In this document: one piece after another, positions 36,877-47,606 of the stretch
Position numbering within the stretch: the stretch's first letter is position 1
How the letters are laid out: each line of letters starts with the position of its first letter
Assembly (NCBI RefSeq): GCF_014236655.1
Contig: NZ_JACMYG010000006.1
Location: 186,001 to 250,000 of the forward strand
Direction: 5' to 3'
DNA from: Pseudomonas kielensis
GTDB taxonomy: Bacteria; Pseudomonadota; Gammaproteobacteria; Pseudomonadales; Pseudomonadaceae
DNA length: 64,000 nt
Translations under genes and position numbers: made by a program
The notes under the pieces: model-generated
Database searches by the model: none
Seen by the model: only the letters and a program-made list of their open reading frames with translations
Told to the model about the DNA's origin: nothing

Positions 36877-38400
36877 ATGTCCCAGGCTGAAAAAATCGTT
36901 ATCACCGAAGCGCAGGTAACTTGGCAGGACGTCGTCGCTGTCGCCCGTGATGGTGCACAGCTCGAGCTGTCGGCGTCGATCTGGGCGCGCATCGAAAACG
37001 CGCAGGCCATCGTCCAGCGCATCGTCACCAGCGGCGAACGTGCCTACGGTATCAACACCGGCCTGGGCGCGCTGTGCAACGTATCGCTGCAAGACGAACA
37101 GCTCAGCCAGTTGTCGCGCAACACCTTGCTCAGCCACGCTTGCGGCGTGGGTGCGCCGCTGACGAACGAGCAGACCCGCTCGATCATGTGCGCGGCCATC
37201 GTCAACTACAGCCACGGCAAATCCGGCCTGCACCGTCAGGTCGTCGAAGCGCTGCTGGCGCTGCTCAACCGGGGCATCACCCCGCAAGTGCCGTCACAAG
37301 GTTCCGTGGGCTACCTGACTCACATGGCACACATCGGCATCGCGCTGCTGGGCGTGGGCAATGTCAGCTATCGCGGGCAGATCGTTTCCGCGCAGCAAGC
37401 GCTGGCCGAAGAAGGCCTGCAACCCGTCAAGCTCGGGGCCAAGGACGGCTTGTGCCTGGTCAACGGCACGCCGTGCATGAGCGGCCTGAGCTGCCTGGCG
37501 ATTGCCGATGCCACGCGCCTGCTGGAATGGGCCGACGTGATCGGCGCCATGAGCTTCGAAGCCCAGCGAGGGCAGATCGATGCATTCGACGCAGAAATCA
37601 TCGCGCTCAAGTCGCACCCGGGCATGCAGCAAGTCGGGATCAACTTGCGGGCCTTGCTCGACGGCAGCGAAGTGATCGCCCAGAGCAAAGGCATTCGCAC
37701 CCAGGATGCCCTGAGCATCCGCTCGATCCCGCAGGTGCACGGTGCTGCGCGCGATCAACTGGTGCACGCGATCAAACAGATCGAAACCGAACTCAACGGC
37801 GCCACCGACAACCCGCTGGTGCTGGGCACCGCGGACAATTACCGCGTGGTTTCCCAGGCCAACCCCCACGGCCAGTCGGTGGCCCTGGCGGCCGACCTGC
37901 TGGCGATTGCCATGGCGGAGATCGGCTCGATTGCCGAGCGCCGTCTCGACCGCCTGATCAACCCGCACGTCAGTGGCCTGCCGGCGTTCCTGGTGGCCAA
38001 CCCCGGGGTGAACTCGGGGATGATGATCGTGCAGTACGTCGCGGCTTCGCTCTGCGCGCAAAACCGTCAGTTGGCGCAACCGGCGGTACTGGACAACTAC
38101 GTGACTTCGGGCCTGCAGGAAGACCACCTGAGCCTGGGCACCAACGCTGCGCTGAAACTGCACGGGGTGCTGGAGAACTGCACACAGATCCTGGCCATCG
38201 AGTACCTGCTGGCGGCCCAGGCGTTTGAATTCCTCAAGGACCAGGGCTTCGGCGTTGGCACCGATACCGCCTGGCGCCTGTTGCGCGAGCGGGTTGCCGC
38301 CTACGACCAGGACCGTTGGTTGGCGCCGGACATTGCCAGTGCCGCCGCGCTGTTGAAAGACCCGGATTTACTGCAAAAGACATTTGCCGATTTGTACTGA
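36877..38400 (+). CDS. HutH paralogue lacking the MIO-forming triad
   Basis: 507 residues of clear aromatic-amino-acid-lyase fold, ~35-40% identical by eye to the hutH product next door. It keeps the catalytic-loop tyrosine (Y57 in AYGINTGLG) and QEDHLSLG, but the segment that is [14 protein letters not shown] in histidase reads [11 protein letters not shown]: the Ala-Ser-Gly that cyclises to the MIO cofactor is deleted. The tyrosine of the QDPYSLR motif is Leu279 in QDALSIR. It should not deaminate histidine by the normal mechanism. The frame is intact and codon use ordinary, so it is a maintained gene, perhaps a regulator, binder or partner subunit. Start at 36877 ([13 protein letters not shown]). 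Confidence 0.9.
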   Translation: MSQAEKIVITEAQVTWQDVVAVARDGAQLELSASIWARIENAQAIVQRIVTSGERAYGINTGLGALCNVSLQDEQLSQLSRNTLLSHACGVGAPLTNEQTRSIMCAAIVNYSHGKSGLHRQVVEALLALLNRGITPQVPSQGSVGYLTHMAHIGIALLGVGNVSYRGQIVSAQQALAEEGLQPVKLGAKDGLCLVNGTPCMSGLSCLAIADATRLLEWADVIGAMSFEAQRGQIDAFDAEIIALKSHPGMQQVGINLRALLDGSEVIAQSKGIRTQDALSIRSIPQVHGAARDQLVHAIKQIETELNGATDNPLVLGTADNYRVVSQANPHGQSVALAADLLAIAMAEIGSIAERRLDRLINPHVSGLPAFLVANPGVNSGMMIVQYVAASLCAQNRQLAQPAVLDNYVTSGLQEDHLSLGTNAALKLHGVLENCTQILAIEYLLAAQAFEFLKDQGFGVGTDTAWRLLRERVAAYDQDRWLAPDIASAAALLKDPDLLQKTFADLY

Positions 38401-38510
38401 TTTCTAACAAAGCCAGCGTGCCAAGGCGCCACCCCTCAAAAGCGGGAAGCGACGGACAACGGACACTTCCGGAGCGTCTGGTTAATAAAACTCTCAAAAG
38501 GAGAATGAAT

Positions 38511-40043
38511 GTGACTGCGCTGAACCTTATCCCAGGCCAACTGAGCCTTGCCCAACTGCGTGCCGTGTATCAACAGCCGGTGCGTGTGACCCTGGACGAC
38601 AGTGCCTCGGCACAGATCGACGCCAGCGTGGCCTGCGTGGAACAGATCCTCGCGGAAAACCGCACCGCCTACGGCATCAACACCGGTTTCGGCCTGCTGG
38701 CCTCGACCCGTATTGCCAGCGAAGACCTGGAAAACCTGCAGCGCTCCCTGGTGCTGTCCCACGCCGCCGGTGTCGGCGAGCCGATCAGCGATGCGCTGGT
38801 GCGCCTGATCATGGTGCTCAAGGTCAACAGCCTGAGCCGTGGTTTCTCTGGCATTCGCCGGGTCGTGATCGACGCCTTGATCGCCCTGATCAATGCCGAG
38901 GTGTACCCGCACATCCCGCTCAAAGGTTCGGTTGGTGCATCCGGTGACCTCGCGCCCCTGGCCCACATGTCGCTGGTCCTGCTGGGCGAAGGCAAGGCCC
39001 GCTACAAAGGTGAATGGCTGGAAGCCACCGAGGCGTTGAAAGTCGCCGGCCTGGCGCCGCTGACCCTGGCCGCCAAAGAAGGCCTGGCGCTGCTGAACGG
39101 CACCCAGGTCTCGACGGCCTACGCCCTGCGTGGCCTGTTTGAAGGTGAAGACCTGTTCGCCGGTGCCCTGGCCCTGGGCGGCCTGACCGTGGAAGCGGTG
39201 CTGGGTTCGCGCTCGCCGTTCGACGCGCGCATCCACGCAGCCCGTGGCCAGAAAGGCCAGATCGACGCGGCCGCGGCCTACCGCGACCTGCTGGGCGAGC
39301 GCAGTGAAGTGTCTGATTCGCACCAGAACTGCGACAAGGTCCAGGACCCGTACTCCCTGCGCTGCCAGCCACAAGTCATGGGCGCCTGCCTGACTCAGTT
39401 CCGTCAGGCCGCAGAAGTGCTGGCCGTCGAAGCCAACGCCGTGTCCGATAACCCGCTGGTCTTCGCCAGCGAAGGCGATGTGATCTCCGGCGGTAACTTC
39501 CACGCCGAGCCAGTGGCCATGGCCGCCGACAACATGGCCCTGGCCATCGCGGAAATCGGCTCCCTGAGCGAGCGCCGCATTTCGTTGATGATGGACAAGC
39601 ACATGTCGCAGCTGCCGCCGTTCCTGGTGGCCAACGGTGGCGTCAACTCCGGCTTCATGATTGCCCAGGTGACGGCAGCGGCCCTGGCCAGCGAGAACAA
39701 GGCCTTGGCCCACCCGCACTCGGTAGACAGCCTGCCGACGTCGGCCAACCAGGAAGACCACGTGTCCATGGCCCCAGCGGCAGGTAAGCGCCTGTGGGAA
39801 ATGGCTGAAAACACCCGTGGTGTTCTCGCAGTCGAGTGGCTGGCTGGCTGCCAGGGCCTGGACCTGCGCGACGGCCTGAAAACCTCGTCGAAGCTGGAAC
39901 AAGCCCGCACCATCCTGCGCGCCAAAGTGCCGTTCTACGAGAAGGACCGCTTCTTCGCGCCGGACATCAACGCGGCCAGCGAGCTGCTGGCTTCGCGCTG
40001 CCTGAATGAACTGGTGACGGCCAAGTTGCTGCCAAGTCTGTAA
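38511..40043 (+). CDS. hutH: Histidine ammonia-lyase
   Basis: 510 residues from the GTG at 38511, seven bases after AGGAG; the ATG at 38505 is only one base after the same site, so GTG is preferred and gives the length known for P. putida histidase. Removes ammonia from L-histidine to form trans-urocanate. MIO triad A143-S144-G145 in [15 protein letters not shown]54 in YGINTGFG, and [14 protein letters not shown] are all present. Seven-eighths of a Crc/Hfq-type A-rich motif (AATAAAAC) lies just before the ribosome site. Confidence 0.98.
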   Translation: MTALNLIPGQLSLAQLRAVYQQPVRVTLDDSASAQIDASVACVEQILAENRTAYGINTGFGLLASTRIASEDLENLQRSLVLSHAAGVGEPISDALVRLIMVLKVNSLSRGFSGIRRVVIDALIALINAEVYPHIPLKGSVGASGDLAPLAHMSLVLLGEGKARYKGEWLEATEALKVAGLAPLTLAAKEGLALLNGTQVSTAYALRGLFEGEDLFAGALALGGLTVEAVLGSRSPFDARIHAARGQKGQIDAAAAYRDLLGERSEVSDSHQNCDKVQDPYSLRCQPQVMGACLTQFRQAAEVLAVEANAVSDNPLVFASEGDVISGGNFHAEPVAMAADNMALAIAEIGSLSERRISLMMDKHMSQLPPFLVANGGVNSGFMIAQVTAAALASENKALAHPHSVDSLPTSANQEDHVSMAPAAGKRLWEMAENTRGVLAVEWLAGCQGLDLRDGLKTSSKLEQARTILRAKVPFYEKDRFFAPDINAASELLASRCLNELVTAKLLPSL

Positions 40044-40079
40044 GGGACCCATCACGGGCAAATCGAATCGTCGCACCGC

Positions 40080-40128
40080 CACTCCCACAAGGATTGCGCT
40101 GAACCTGTGGGAGTGGGTTTGTTGGTGA
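40080..40128. repeat. Degenerate REP pair
   Basis: ACTCCCACAAGG and CCTGTGGGAGTGGGTTTGTTGG in inverted order between hutH and hutT; the inner arms have drifted (GTTTGTTGG rather than GCTTGCCCG). Confidence 0.6.
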
Positions 40129-40146
40129 TGCGATTATTGCGTCGAT

Positions 40147-40154
40147 AAGAATAA
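40147..40154 (+). promoter_or_regulatory. Possible Crc/Hfq catabolite-repression site before hutT
   Basis: AAGAATAA fits the AAnAAnAA motif bound by Hfq-Crc in Pseudomonas and sits 13 bases before the hutT start, overlapping the ribosome-binding region. Confidence 0.45.
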
Positions 40155-40167
40155 TTAGGGACGAGCA

Positions 40168-41577
40168 ATGCAACAGCCAGACAAAGGCTTGAAACGCGGG
40201 CTATCCGCCCGACATATTCGCTTCATGGCACTGGGGTCGGCGATCGGCACCGGGCTTTTCTACGGTTCCGCCTCGGCCATCCAGATGGCCGGCCCCGCCG
40301 TGCTGCTGGCCTACCTGATTGGTGGTGCCGCCGTCTTCATGGTCATGCGCGCCCTCGGCGAGATGGCCGTCCACAACCCGGTCTCGGGCTCCTTTGGCCA
40401 TTACGCCAGCACCTACCTGGGCCCCATGTCCGGCTTCATCCTCGGCTGGACCTACGCCTTCGAGATGATCATCGTCTGCCTGGCCGACGTCACCGCCTTC
40501 GGCATCTACATGGGCTTCTGGTTCCCGGAAGTCGCACGCTGGATCTGGGTGCTGGGCATCGTGCTGCTGATCGGCGGGCTGAACCTGTGCAACGTCAAGG
40601 TCTTCGGCGAAATGGAGTTCTGGCTGTCGCTGCTGAAAGTCGCCGCCATCGTGGCGATGATCCTCGGCGGTTTTGGCATCATGCTCTTCGGCATCGGCAC
40701 GGCCGGCACTGAACAGGCTCCCGGCCTGAGCAATCTGTGGGCCCACGGTGGTTTCATGCCCAATGGCGTCGGCGGTTTGATCGCCTCCCTGGCGGTGGTG
40801 ATGTTCGCGTTCGGCGGCATCGAGATCATCGGCATCACCGCCGGTGAAGCCAAGGACCCACAACGGGTGATTCCACGGGCGATCAATGCGGTGCCCCTGC
40901 GGATCCTGCTGTTCTACGTGCTGACCCTGTTTGTGCTGATGGCGATCTACCCATGGCCACAGATTGGCAGCCAGGGCAGCCCGTTCGTGCAGATCTTCGA
41001 CAGCCTGGGCATCGGCGCGGCGGCGACCGTGCTCAACATCGTGGTGATCTCGGCGGCCGTGTCGGCGATCAACAGCGACATCTTCGGCGCCGGGCGCATG
41101 ATGTACGGCCTGGCGCAGCAGGGCCACGCACCCAAGGGGTTTGCGCGGCTGTCGAAACAGGGTGTGCCGTGGATGACCGTGGTGGTCATGGGCGCAGCGT
41201 TGCTGGGCGGCGTGGTGTTGAACTACCTGATTCCCAAGGATGTGTTCCTGGTGATCGCCTCGATCGCGACCTTCGCCACCGTCTGGGTGTGGTTGATGAT
41301 TCTGGTTACCCAGGTGGCCATGCGCCGTTCGATGACCCGCGAGCAAGTCGCCGAGCTGAAATTCCCGGTACCATTCTGGCCTTATGCGCCGGCGGCCGCG
41401 ATTGTGTTCATGCTGTTTGTCTTTGGTGTGCTGGGTTACTTCCCGGACACCCAGGCAGCGCTGGTGGTCGGTGCGGTGTGGATCGTCCTGCTGGTGATTG
41501 CCTATAAATTGTGGGTCAAGCCCGCTGCCCCAACGGCGGTCGAGGTCACCTGCGAACCTTCCATGTCCCATCGATAA
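40168..41577 (+). CDS. hutT: Histidine permease HutT (APC superfamily)
   Basis: 469 residues, twelve predicted membrane helices, amino-acid transporter (AAT) family: [16 protein letters not shown] in helix 1, the [19 protein letters not shown] motif after helix 2, and [16 protein letters not shown] in helix 6. Proton-coupled uptake of histidine across the inner membrane; in P. fluorescens HutT is the main histidine transporter of the pathway. It sits between hutH and hutI in the operon. Confidence 0.95.
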   Translation: MQQPDKGLKRGLSARHIRFMALGSAIGTGLFYGSASAIQMAGPAVLLAYLIGGAAVFMVMRALGEMAVHNPVSGSFGHYASTYLGPMSGFILGWTYAFEMIIVCLADVTAFGIYMGFWFPEVARWIWVLGIVLLIGGLNLCNVKVFGEMEFWLSLLKVAAIVAMILGGFGIMLFGIGTAGTEQAPGLSNLWAHGGFMPNGVGGLIASLAVVMFAFGGIEIIGITAGEAKDPQRVIPRAINAVPLRILLFYVLTLFVLMAIYPWPQIGSQGSPFVQIFDSLGIGAAATVLNIVVISAAVSAINSDIFGAGRMMYGLAQQGHAPKGFARLSKQGVPWMTVVVMGAALLGGVVLNYLIPKDVFLVIASIATFATVWVWLMILVTQVAMRRSMTREQVAELKFPVPFWPYAPAAAIVFMLFVFGVLGYFPDTQAALVVGAVWIVLLVIAYKLWVKPAAPTAVEVTCEPSMSHR

Positions 41578-41594
41578 CCTAACGGAGGCCTGGG

Positions 41595-42800
41595 ATGAAA
41601 ACGCTCTGGCAACACTGCCACGTTGCAAGCATGGCCCAAGGCACGTACTCGATCATCGAGGACGCCGCCATCGTGACGTCTGGTGCGCACATTGAGTGGA
41701 TCGGCCCACGTGGCGAGCTGCCGTCCGATTATTACCCCGAGGTCCATGACCTCGCGGGGGCCTGGGTGACCCCGGGCCTGATCGACTGCCACACGCACAC
41801 CGTGTTCGGCGGCAACCGCAGCGGCGAATTCGAACAGCGCCTGCAAGGGGTCAGCTATGCCGAGATCGCTGCCGCCGGCGGTGGCATCGCCAGCACCGTG
41901 CGCGCGACCCGTGCCGCAACGGAGGACGAACTGTTCGCCAGTGCCGCCAAACGCCTGAAAAGCCTGCTGCGCGACGGCGTCACCAGCATCGAGATCAAGT
42001 CTGGCTATGGTCTGGACCTGGCCAGCGAGCGCAAGATGCTGCGGGTCGCCCGGCGCCTCGGTGAGGCGTTTGCGGTCAGCGTGCGCACCACCTGCCTGGC
42101 GGCCCACGCCTTGCCACCGGAGTACGCCGATCGCAGCGATGACTACATCGAACACATCTGCAGCGAGATGCTCCCGGCCCTGGCGGCTGAAGGGCTGGTG
42201 GATGCGGTGGATGCGTTCTGCGAATACCTGGCGTTTTCGCCAGCGCAGGTGGAGCGGGTGTTCATCACCGCGCAGAAGCTGGGCCTGCCCGTGAAGCTGC
42301 ACGCCGAGCAGTTGTCGTCGTTGCACGGCGCAAGCCTGGCGGCGCGGTATCAGGCGTTGTCGGCCGACCACCTGGAGTTCATGACCGAAGACGACGCCAT
42401 CGCCATGGCCAAGTCCGGTACTGTCGCGGTGCTGTTGCCCGGCGCCTTTTACTTCCTGCGCGAAACCCAGTTGCCGCCGATGGATGCCCTGCGCAAGCAC
42501 GGGGTGAAAATCGCCATCGCCAGCGACCTCAACCCCGGCACTTCGCCGGCCCTGTCGGTGCGCCTGATGCTGAACATGGCCTGCACCTGCTTTCGCATGA
42601 CGCCAGAGGAAGCCTTGGCCGGCGCGACCATCCACGCCGCCACGGCGCTGGGCATGGCCGACACCCACGGTTCGCTGGAAGTGGGCAAAATGGCCGACTT
42701 CGTTGCCTGGCAGATCGAACGTCCGGCCGACCTGTCGTACTGGTTGGGCGGTGACCTGGAAAAACGCGTCGTGCGTCACGGCGTTGAAGTCGAGATTTAG
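41595..42800 (+). CDS. hutI: Imidazolonepropionase
   Basis: 401 residues, amidohydrolase superfamily. It hydrolyses 4-imidazolone-5-propionate to N-formimino-L-glutamate. Metal ligands in [13 protein letters not shown] (H66, H68), the lysine-containing [18 protein letters not shown] and the aspartate in ASDLNPGT. It begins 17 bases after hutT with an ACGGAGG site. Confidence 0.98.
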   Translation: MKTLWQHCHVASMAQGTYSIIEDAAIVTSGAHIEWIGPRGELPSDYYPEVHDLAGAWVTPGLIDCHTHTVFGGNRSGEFEQRLQGVSYAEIAAAGGGIASTVRATRAATEDELFASAAKRLKSLLRDGVTSIEIKSGYGLDLASERKMLRVARRLGEAFAVSVRTTCLAAHALPPEYADRSDDYIEHICSEMLPALAAEGLVDAVDAFCEYLAFSPAQVERVFITAQKLGLPVKLHAEQLSSLHGASLAARYQALSADHLEFMTEDDAIAMAKSGTVAVLLPGAFYFLRETQLPPMDALRKHGVKIAIASDLNPGTSPALSVRLMLNMACTCFRMTPEEALAGATIHAATALGMADTHGSLEVGKMADFVAWQIERPADLSYWLGGDLEKRVVRHGVEVEI

Positions 42801-42810
42801 GAGAACAGCT

Positions 42811-43611
42811 GTGGATAAGGTTCTGAACTTCCAACAAGGCCGGGTGCCGCTGCTGATCAGCATGCCCCATGCCGGTTTGCGCCTGACGCCGGCTGTCGAG
42901 GCCGGGTTGATCCCCGCCGCGCAAAGCCTGCCGGACACCGACTGGCACATTCCGACACTTTACGAGTTCGCCCAGGAGCTGGGCGCCAGCACCCTGGCGG
43001 CGGAGTATTCGCGGTTCGTCATCGACCTCAACCGTCCGTCCGACGACAAGCCGTTGTACGTCGGTGCAACCACCGGCCTGTACCCGGCAACGTTGTTTGA
43101 TGGCGTGCCGTTGTTCCGCGAAGGCCTGGAGCCGTCTGCCGAGGAGCGCGCACGCTATCTGGAGCAGGTCTGGACCCCGTATCACCGCACGCTGCAACAG
43201 GAGCTGGCGCGGCTCAAGGCCGAGTTTGGCTACGCCATGCTGTTCGATGCGCACTCGATCCGCTCGGTGATCCCGCACCTGTTCGAGGGCAAGCTGCCGG
43301 ACTTCAACCTCGGCACCTTCAATGGCGCCAGTTGCGATCCGACGCTGGCCACCGAGCTGGAAGCGATCTGTGCGCGTCACAGCGATTACAGTCACGTGTT
43401 GAACGGGCGCTTCAAGGGCGGCCACATCACCCGTCATTACGGCAACCCGGGCGAAAACATCCATGCGGTGCAACTGGAGCTGGGGCAGTGCACCTATATG
43501 GAAGAGTTCGAGCCGTTCCGCTACCGCCCCGACCTGGCGGCCCCGACCCAGGTGGTGCTCAAGCAACTGCTGCAAGGGATGTTGGCCTGGGGTCGGCAGC
43601 GATACGGTTGA
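42811..43611 (+). CDS. hutG: N-formylglutamate deformylase
   Basis: 266 residues from a GTG with AGGAGA six bases upstream. It hydrolyses N-formyl-L-glutamate to glutamate and formate, the final hut step. Zinc-dependent peptidase-like fold with MPHAGLRL, VIDLNRPSDD, FDAHSIRS and GGHITRHYG motifs. It closes the operon 10 bases after hutI; the frame is open further upstream but that overlaps hutI. Confidence 0.97.
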   Translation: MDKVLNFQQGRVPLLISMPHAGLRLTPAVEAGLIPAAQSLPDTDWHIPTLYEFAQELGASTLAAEYSRFVIDLNRPSDDKPLYVGATTGLYPATLFDGVPLFREGLEPSAEERARYLEQVWTPYHRTLQQELARLKAEFGYAMLFDAHSIRSVIPHLFEGKLPDFNLGTFNGASCDPTLATELEAICARHSDYSHVLNGRFKGGHITRHYGNPGENIHAVQLELGQCTYMEEFEPFRYRPDLAAPTQVVLKQLLQGMLAWGRQRYG

Positions 43612-44090
43612 GGAGAAGCTCTCAAGATCGTTTGATCCTGGGTTTGTGGGTTTATCCGTTGTTTACCCCTGACGTACGGCCCCTCGTTCAGGCTCGGGGT
43701 GCCTTCGCTACGGTATCGATCCGGGGGCATCGCCTCCGGTTTGCTGCGCTGCACTTCCTCTCGATGTAGGCGGCTTCGCCGCACGGCGCTACGCGCCTCC
43801 CCCCGGATGCATGCCTTCGCTCAGCCTGCCGATGGGGCGGGTGCATCAAGATCAAGAGCCAGGGCACGGCGAGGCGGTCTACCGGCCGGCCTGCTTTCCC
43901 ACAGTGACTCGGGGTGTTTGCAGATTGTGCATGCGCCCTGCAAGTTTGCGTGGGAAAGGACCCTCGCCGGCGCCGCAAAACCGTATTTTCTTCAGGGACA
44001 TGCTCATTGCGCTATTCGGGTTTATGATGCCCAACGGCAGAATAATAGAAGTCCCCCCAGGGATGACCTCGACCCCTTACGGAGCGCGCA
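43612..44090. repeat. Structured intergenic element, probable dispersed repeat
   Basis: 479 bp without a credible gene. From ~43660 to 43850 it is a series of short GC hairpins: CCGGGGGC/GCCTCCGG, CGGC-TTC-GCCG and GGCGC-TAC-GCGCC, with direct GCCTTCGCT motifs. Spurious small frames cross it (for example 43688-43978 minus) and resemble the repeat-derived hypothetical peptides common in Pseudomonas annotations. The last 100 bp (~43985-44090) are AT-richer and probably carry the pip promoter. Confidence 0.55.
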
Positions 44091-45062
44091 ATGCAGACTT
44101 TGTACCCGCAGATCAAACCCTACGCCCGGCATGATCTGGCCGTCGATGAAACCCATACCCTGTATGTCGACGAAAGCGGATCACCGGAAGGTTTGCCGGT
44201 AGTGTTCATTCATGGTGGCCCCGGGGCGGGCTGCGACGCGATGAGCCGACGTTACTTCGATCCGAACCTGTACCGCATTGTCACCTTCGACCAGCGCGGT
44301 TGTGGCCGCTCCACGCCCCACGCCAGCCTGGAAAACAACACCACCTGGGACCTGGTCGCCGACCTTGAGCGGATTCGCCAGCACCTGGGCATCGACAAAT
44401 GGGTGCTGTTCGGGGGCTCCTGGGGTTCGACCCTGGCCCTGGCCTACGCGCAAACCCACCCTGAGCGCGTGCACGGCCTGATCGTGCGCGGGATTTTTCT
44501 CTGCCGCCCGCAGGAAATCGAATGGTTCTACCAGGCGGGCGCCAGCCGTCTGTTCCCCGACTACTGGCAGGACTACATCGCGCCTATCCCACAGGACGAG
44601 CGCGACGACCTGCTCAAGGCCTTCCACAAGCGCCTGACCGGCAACGACCAGATTGCCCAGATGCACGCGGCCAAGGCCTGGTCGCTGTGGGAAGGGCGCA
44701 CCGCGACCCTGCGTCCGAATCCGCTGGTGGTCGATCGCTTCTGCGAGCCACAGCGTGCGCTGTCGATTGCCCGCATCGAATGCCACTATTTCACCAACAA
44801 TGCTTTCCTCGAGCCTAACCAGCTGATTCGCGACATGGGCAAGATCGCCCACCTGCCTGGCGTCATCGTGCATGGTCGCTACGACGTGATCTGCCCGCTG
44901 GACAATGCCTGGGAATTGCATCAGAACTGGCCCAACAGTGAGCTGCAGGTGATCCGCGACGCCGGGCACGCTGCCTCCGAGCCGGGTATTACCGATGCCC
45001 TGGTACGGGCGGCCAGTCAGATGGCGCGGCGTTTGCTCGATCTGCCGCCTGAAGAAGCATGA
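44091..45062 (+). CDS. pip: Proline iminopeptidase
   Basis: 323 residues, alpha/beta-hydrolase. It removes N-terminal proline from peptides in the cytoplasm. Family S33 motifs: [10 protein letters not shown] (oxyanion hole), [12 protein letters not shown], the nucleophile elbow [10 protein letters not shown], and the acid and histidine in GRYDVICP and AGHAASEP. Overlaps dtd by 4 bases, the conserved pip-dtd pair. Confidence 0.97.
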   Translation: MQTLYPQIKPYARHDLAVDETHTLYVDESGSPEGLPVVFIHGGPGAGCDAMSRRYFDPNLYRIVTFDQRGCGRSTPHASLENNTTWDLVADLERIRQHLGIDKWVLFGGSWGSTLALAYAQTHPERVHGLIVRGIFLCRPQEIEWFYQAGASRLFPDYWQDYIAPIPQDERDDLLKAFHKRLTGNDQIAQMHAAKAWSLWEGRTATLRPNPLVVDRFCEPQRALSIARIECHYFTNNAFLEPNQLIRDMGKIAHLPGVIVHGRYDVICPLDNAWELHQNWPNSELQVIRDAGHAASEPGITDALVRAASQMARRLLDLPPEEA

Positions 45063-45496
45063 AGGGCCTGTTGCAGCGCGTGCGTGGCGCGCGCGTCGAG
45101 GTGGCGGGGGAGGTTGTCGGCTCGATCGACCAGGGCTTGCTGGTGCTAGTGGCCGTGGAACCCGACGATACCCGGGCCAGCGCCGACAAACTTTTGCATA
45201 AGCTGCTTAACTATCGGGTATTCAGCGACGCTGAGGGCAAGATGAATCTGTCCTTGGCCGATGTCGGTGGGGGGTTGCTGCTGGTCTCGCAGTTCACCCT
45301 GGCCGCCGACACCAAAAATGGCCTGCGCCCGAGCTTTTCGACCGCTGCCCCTCCGGCACTGGGCGAAGAGCTTTTTGACTATCTATTAGGCAAGGCGCAA
45401 CAGTTGCATGGCAATGTGGCATCAGGCAGATTTGGCGCGGATATGCAGGTGCATCTGGTCAATGATGGCCCGGTGACCTTCCTGTTGCAGACCTGA
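45059..45496 (+). CDS. dtd: D-aminoacyl-tRNA deacylase
   Basis: 145 residues. It hydrolyses D-aminoacyl-tRNAs (and glycyl-tRNAAla), keeping D-residues out of proteins. Signatures: [17 protein letters not shown] (the SQFTL motif) and the cross-subunit NDGPVTF (in place of the common NxGPVT Gly-cisPro, fully conserved here). It is translationally coupled to pip. Confidence 0.98.
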   Translation: MKGLLQRVRGARVEVAGEVVGSIDQGLLVLVAVEPDDTRASADKLLHKLLNYRVFSDAEGKMNLSLADVGGGLLLVSQFTLAADTKNGLRPSFSTAAPPALGEELFDYLLGKAQQLHGNVASGRFGADMQVHLVNDGPVTFLLQT

Positions 45497-45521
45497 AAGT
45501 GTTTGAAACATCTTTTCAGGG

Positions 45522-45549
45522 CTGTTTCGGGGCGAAACAGGGGTTTTTC
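45522..45549 (+). terminator. Probable terminator after dtd
   Basis: CTGTTTC-GGGGC-GAAACAG stem-loop followed by GGG and five T residues, 25 bases after the dtd stop. Confidence 0.6.
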
Positions 45550-45773
45550 GCAATAAATACTTTGTTACCCCTGATGCGTTGTAACGCGGGCTACTAGATA
45601 ATCCCGCGCTACGGGGATCAGCGTTCGTTGGCCCATTTTTGACTTAGGTAGAGACTTGTTCGCGACCGTTTGGGGAATCATTTTGCCCCATCGGAGTCGG
45701 AACAATGCTCGCCAACCTGGCATATAGATAGCTGGCCGTTGGTTTTTTGATCTGTTTTCGGCGAGGGTTGCTC

Positions 45774-47606
45774 GTGATTGTTAGTCCCTGTACTGCACCA
45801 AAATTGTCTGCCAAACGGTTGCGAAACGCACTGGCGACAGGCTCTGCCCTGTTTTGCCTGCTCAGCGCCGGCCAGCTTTGGGCATTCAATCTGAACGATG
45901 TGTCGGCCAAGGCAAAAGAGCTGGCGGGGCAGAAATACGAAGCTCCGCGCAGCAATCTGCCGAACGAATTCCGCGAAATGAAATTCGCGGACTACCAGAA
46001 AATTCGTTTCCTGACCGAAAAAGCCGAATGGGCCGATAAAAAGACCCCGTTCAAGCTGTCGTTCTATCACCAGGGCATGCATTTCGACACGCCGGTGAAA
46101 ATCAACGAAATCACGGCCAACACCGTCGAAGAGATCAAGTACGACCCAAGTCGTTTCGATTTCGGCGACGTCAAGTTTGATCCCAAGGCCACCGAACAAC
46201 TGGGTTACGCCGGTTTCCGCGTGCTTTACCCGATCAACAAGGCCGACAAGCAAGACGAAATCATGACCATGCTGGGCGCGAGCTATTTCCGCGTCGTCGG
46301 CAAGGGCCACACCTATGGCCTGTCGGCCCGCGGCCTGGCGATCGATACCGCGCTGCCGTCGGGTGAAGAGTTCCCGCGTTTCACCGAGTTCTGGATCGAG
46401 CAGCCGAAGCCAGGCGACAAGCACCTGGTGATTTTCGCCCTGCTGGATTCGCCACGTGCCACCGGTGCCTACCGCCTGACCCTGCGTCCTGGCAGCGACA
46501 CCATTGTCGACGTCAAGGCGCAGATGTTCCTGCGTGACAAGGTCAGCAAGCTGGGCATCGCCCCGCTGACCAGCATGTTCCTGTTCGGCGCCAACCAGCC
46601 ATCGAAGGTCCTCAACTACCGTCGCGAGCTGCACGACTCCAGCGGCCTGGCGATCCATGCCGGCAATGGCGAGTGGATCTGGCGTCCGCTGAACAACCCG
46701 AAACACCTGGCCGTGAGCAACTTCTCGGTTGAGAACCCGCGTGGTTTTGGTCTGCTGCAACGTGGCCGCGACTTCAGCCACTATGAAGACCTCGACGACC
46801 GCTACGACAAGCGCCCAAGCGCCTGGATCGAGCCAAAAGGCGATTGGGGCAAGGGTTCGGTCGACCTGGTGGAAATTCCTACCGCCGATGAAACCAACGA
46901 CAACATCGTGGCTTTCTGGAGCCCGGAAAAACTGCCGGAACCTGGCCAGCCGCTGGATGTAGCCTACCGCCTGCACTGGACCATCGACGAAGCAGCCCTG
47001 CACGCCCCGGACAGCGCCTGGGTCAGCCAGACCCTGCGTTCCACCGGCGACGTCAAGCAGTCCAACCTGATTCGTCAACCAGACGGCAGTGTGGCCTACC
47101 TGATCGACTTCGAAGGTCCATCCCTGGCAGCCCTGCCGCCGGAGGCCGACGTTCGTAGCCAGGTCAGCGTGGGTGACAATGCCGAGCTGGTCGAGAACAG
47201 CGTGCGCTACAACCCTGAAACCAAGGGCTGGCGCCTGACGCTGCGGATGAAGATCAAGGACCCGAGCAAGTCGACCGAGATGCGTGCCGCCCTGGTGCAG
47301 CCCATCGTGCCGGCGGACCTGACCAAGACTTCGCTGCCAAGCTCCAATTCCTCGGTGGCCAAGGCCGACAAAGTGGCCGCCAAGCAGCAAGAGAAAGCAG
47401 ACAAGGAAGCCAAGCAGGCAGAAGCCAAGCAAGCGGACGCCAAACAGGCTGACGCCAAGAAGCCCGCTGCCGAGAGCAAGACCAAGGACAACAAAGACGC
47501 CAAGCAGCCCGTTGCTGCCGACGCGGCCCCAGCCACACCGGAATCGGCGCCGACTGAAGAAGTCTTGACCGAGACCTGGAGCTATCAGTTGCCTGCCGAT
47601 GAGTAA
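45774..47606 (+). CDS. opgG: Periplasmic glucan biosynthesis protein OpgG with a long Lys/Ala-rich tail
   Basis: 610 residues from the GTG at 45774 (GAGGG six bases upstream). Signal peptide ends near QLWA; the MdoG domain follows ([15 protein letters not shown]... [13 protein letters not shown]... [30 protein letters not shown]). OpgG acts in the periplasm on osmoregulated glucan backbones, adding or setting branches. Residues ~525-600 are an unusual low-complexity extension (repeated [19 protein letters not shown] motifs) absent from E. coli OpgG. Overlaps opgH by 8 bases. Confidence 0.95.
   Translation: MIVSPCTAPKLSAKRLRNALATGSALFCLLSAGQLWAFNLNDVSAKAKELAGQKYEAPRSNLPNEFREMKFADYQKIRFLTEKAEWADKKTPFKLSFYHQGMHFDTPVKINEITANTVEEIKYDPSRFDFGDVKFDPKATEQLGYAGFRVLYPINKADKQDEIMTMLGASYFRVVGKGHTYGLSARGLAIDTALPSGEEFPRFTEFWIEQPKPGDKHLVIFALLDSPRATGAYRLTLRPGSDTIVDVKAQMFLRDKVSKLGIAPLTSMFLFGANQPSKVLNYRRELHDSSGLAIHAGNGEWIWRPLNNPKHLAVSNFSVENPRGFGLLQRGRDFSHYEDLDDRYDKRPSAWIEPKGDWGKGSVDLVEIPTADETNDNIVAFWSPEKLPEPGQPLDVAYRLHWTIDEAALHAPDSAWVSQTLRSTGDVKQSNLIRQPDGSVAYLIDFEGPSLAALPPEADVRSQVSVGDNAELVENSVRYNPETKGWRLTLRMKIKDPSKSTEMRAALVQPIVPADLTKTSLPSSNSSVAKADKVAAKQQEKADKEAKQAEAKQADAKQADAKKPAAESKTKDNKDAKQPVAADAAPATPESAPTEEVLTETWSYQLPADE

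Noticed and set aside
43688..44202. Several 90-170-codon frames between hutG and pip
   Set aside because: They lie in the hairpin-rich intergenic element, disagree in strand, have no ribosome sites, and resemble repeat-derived peptides.
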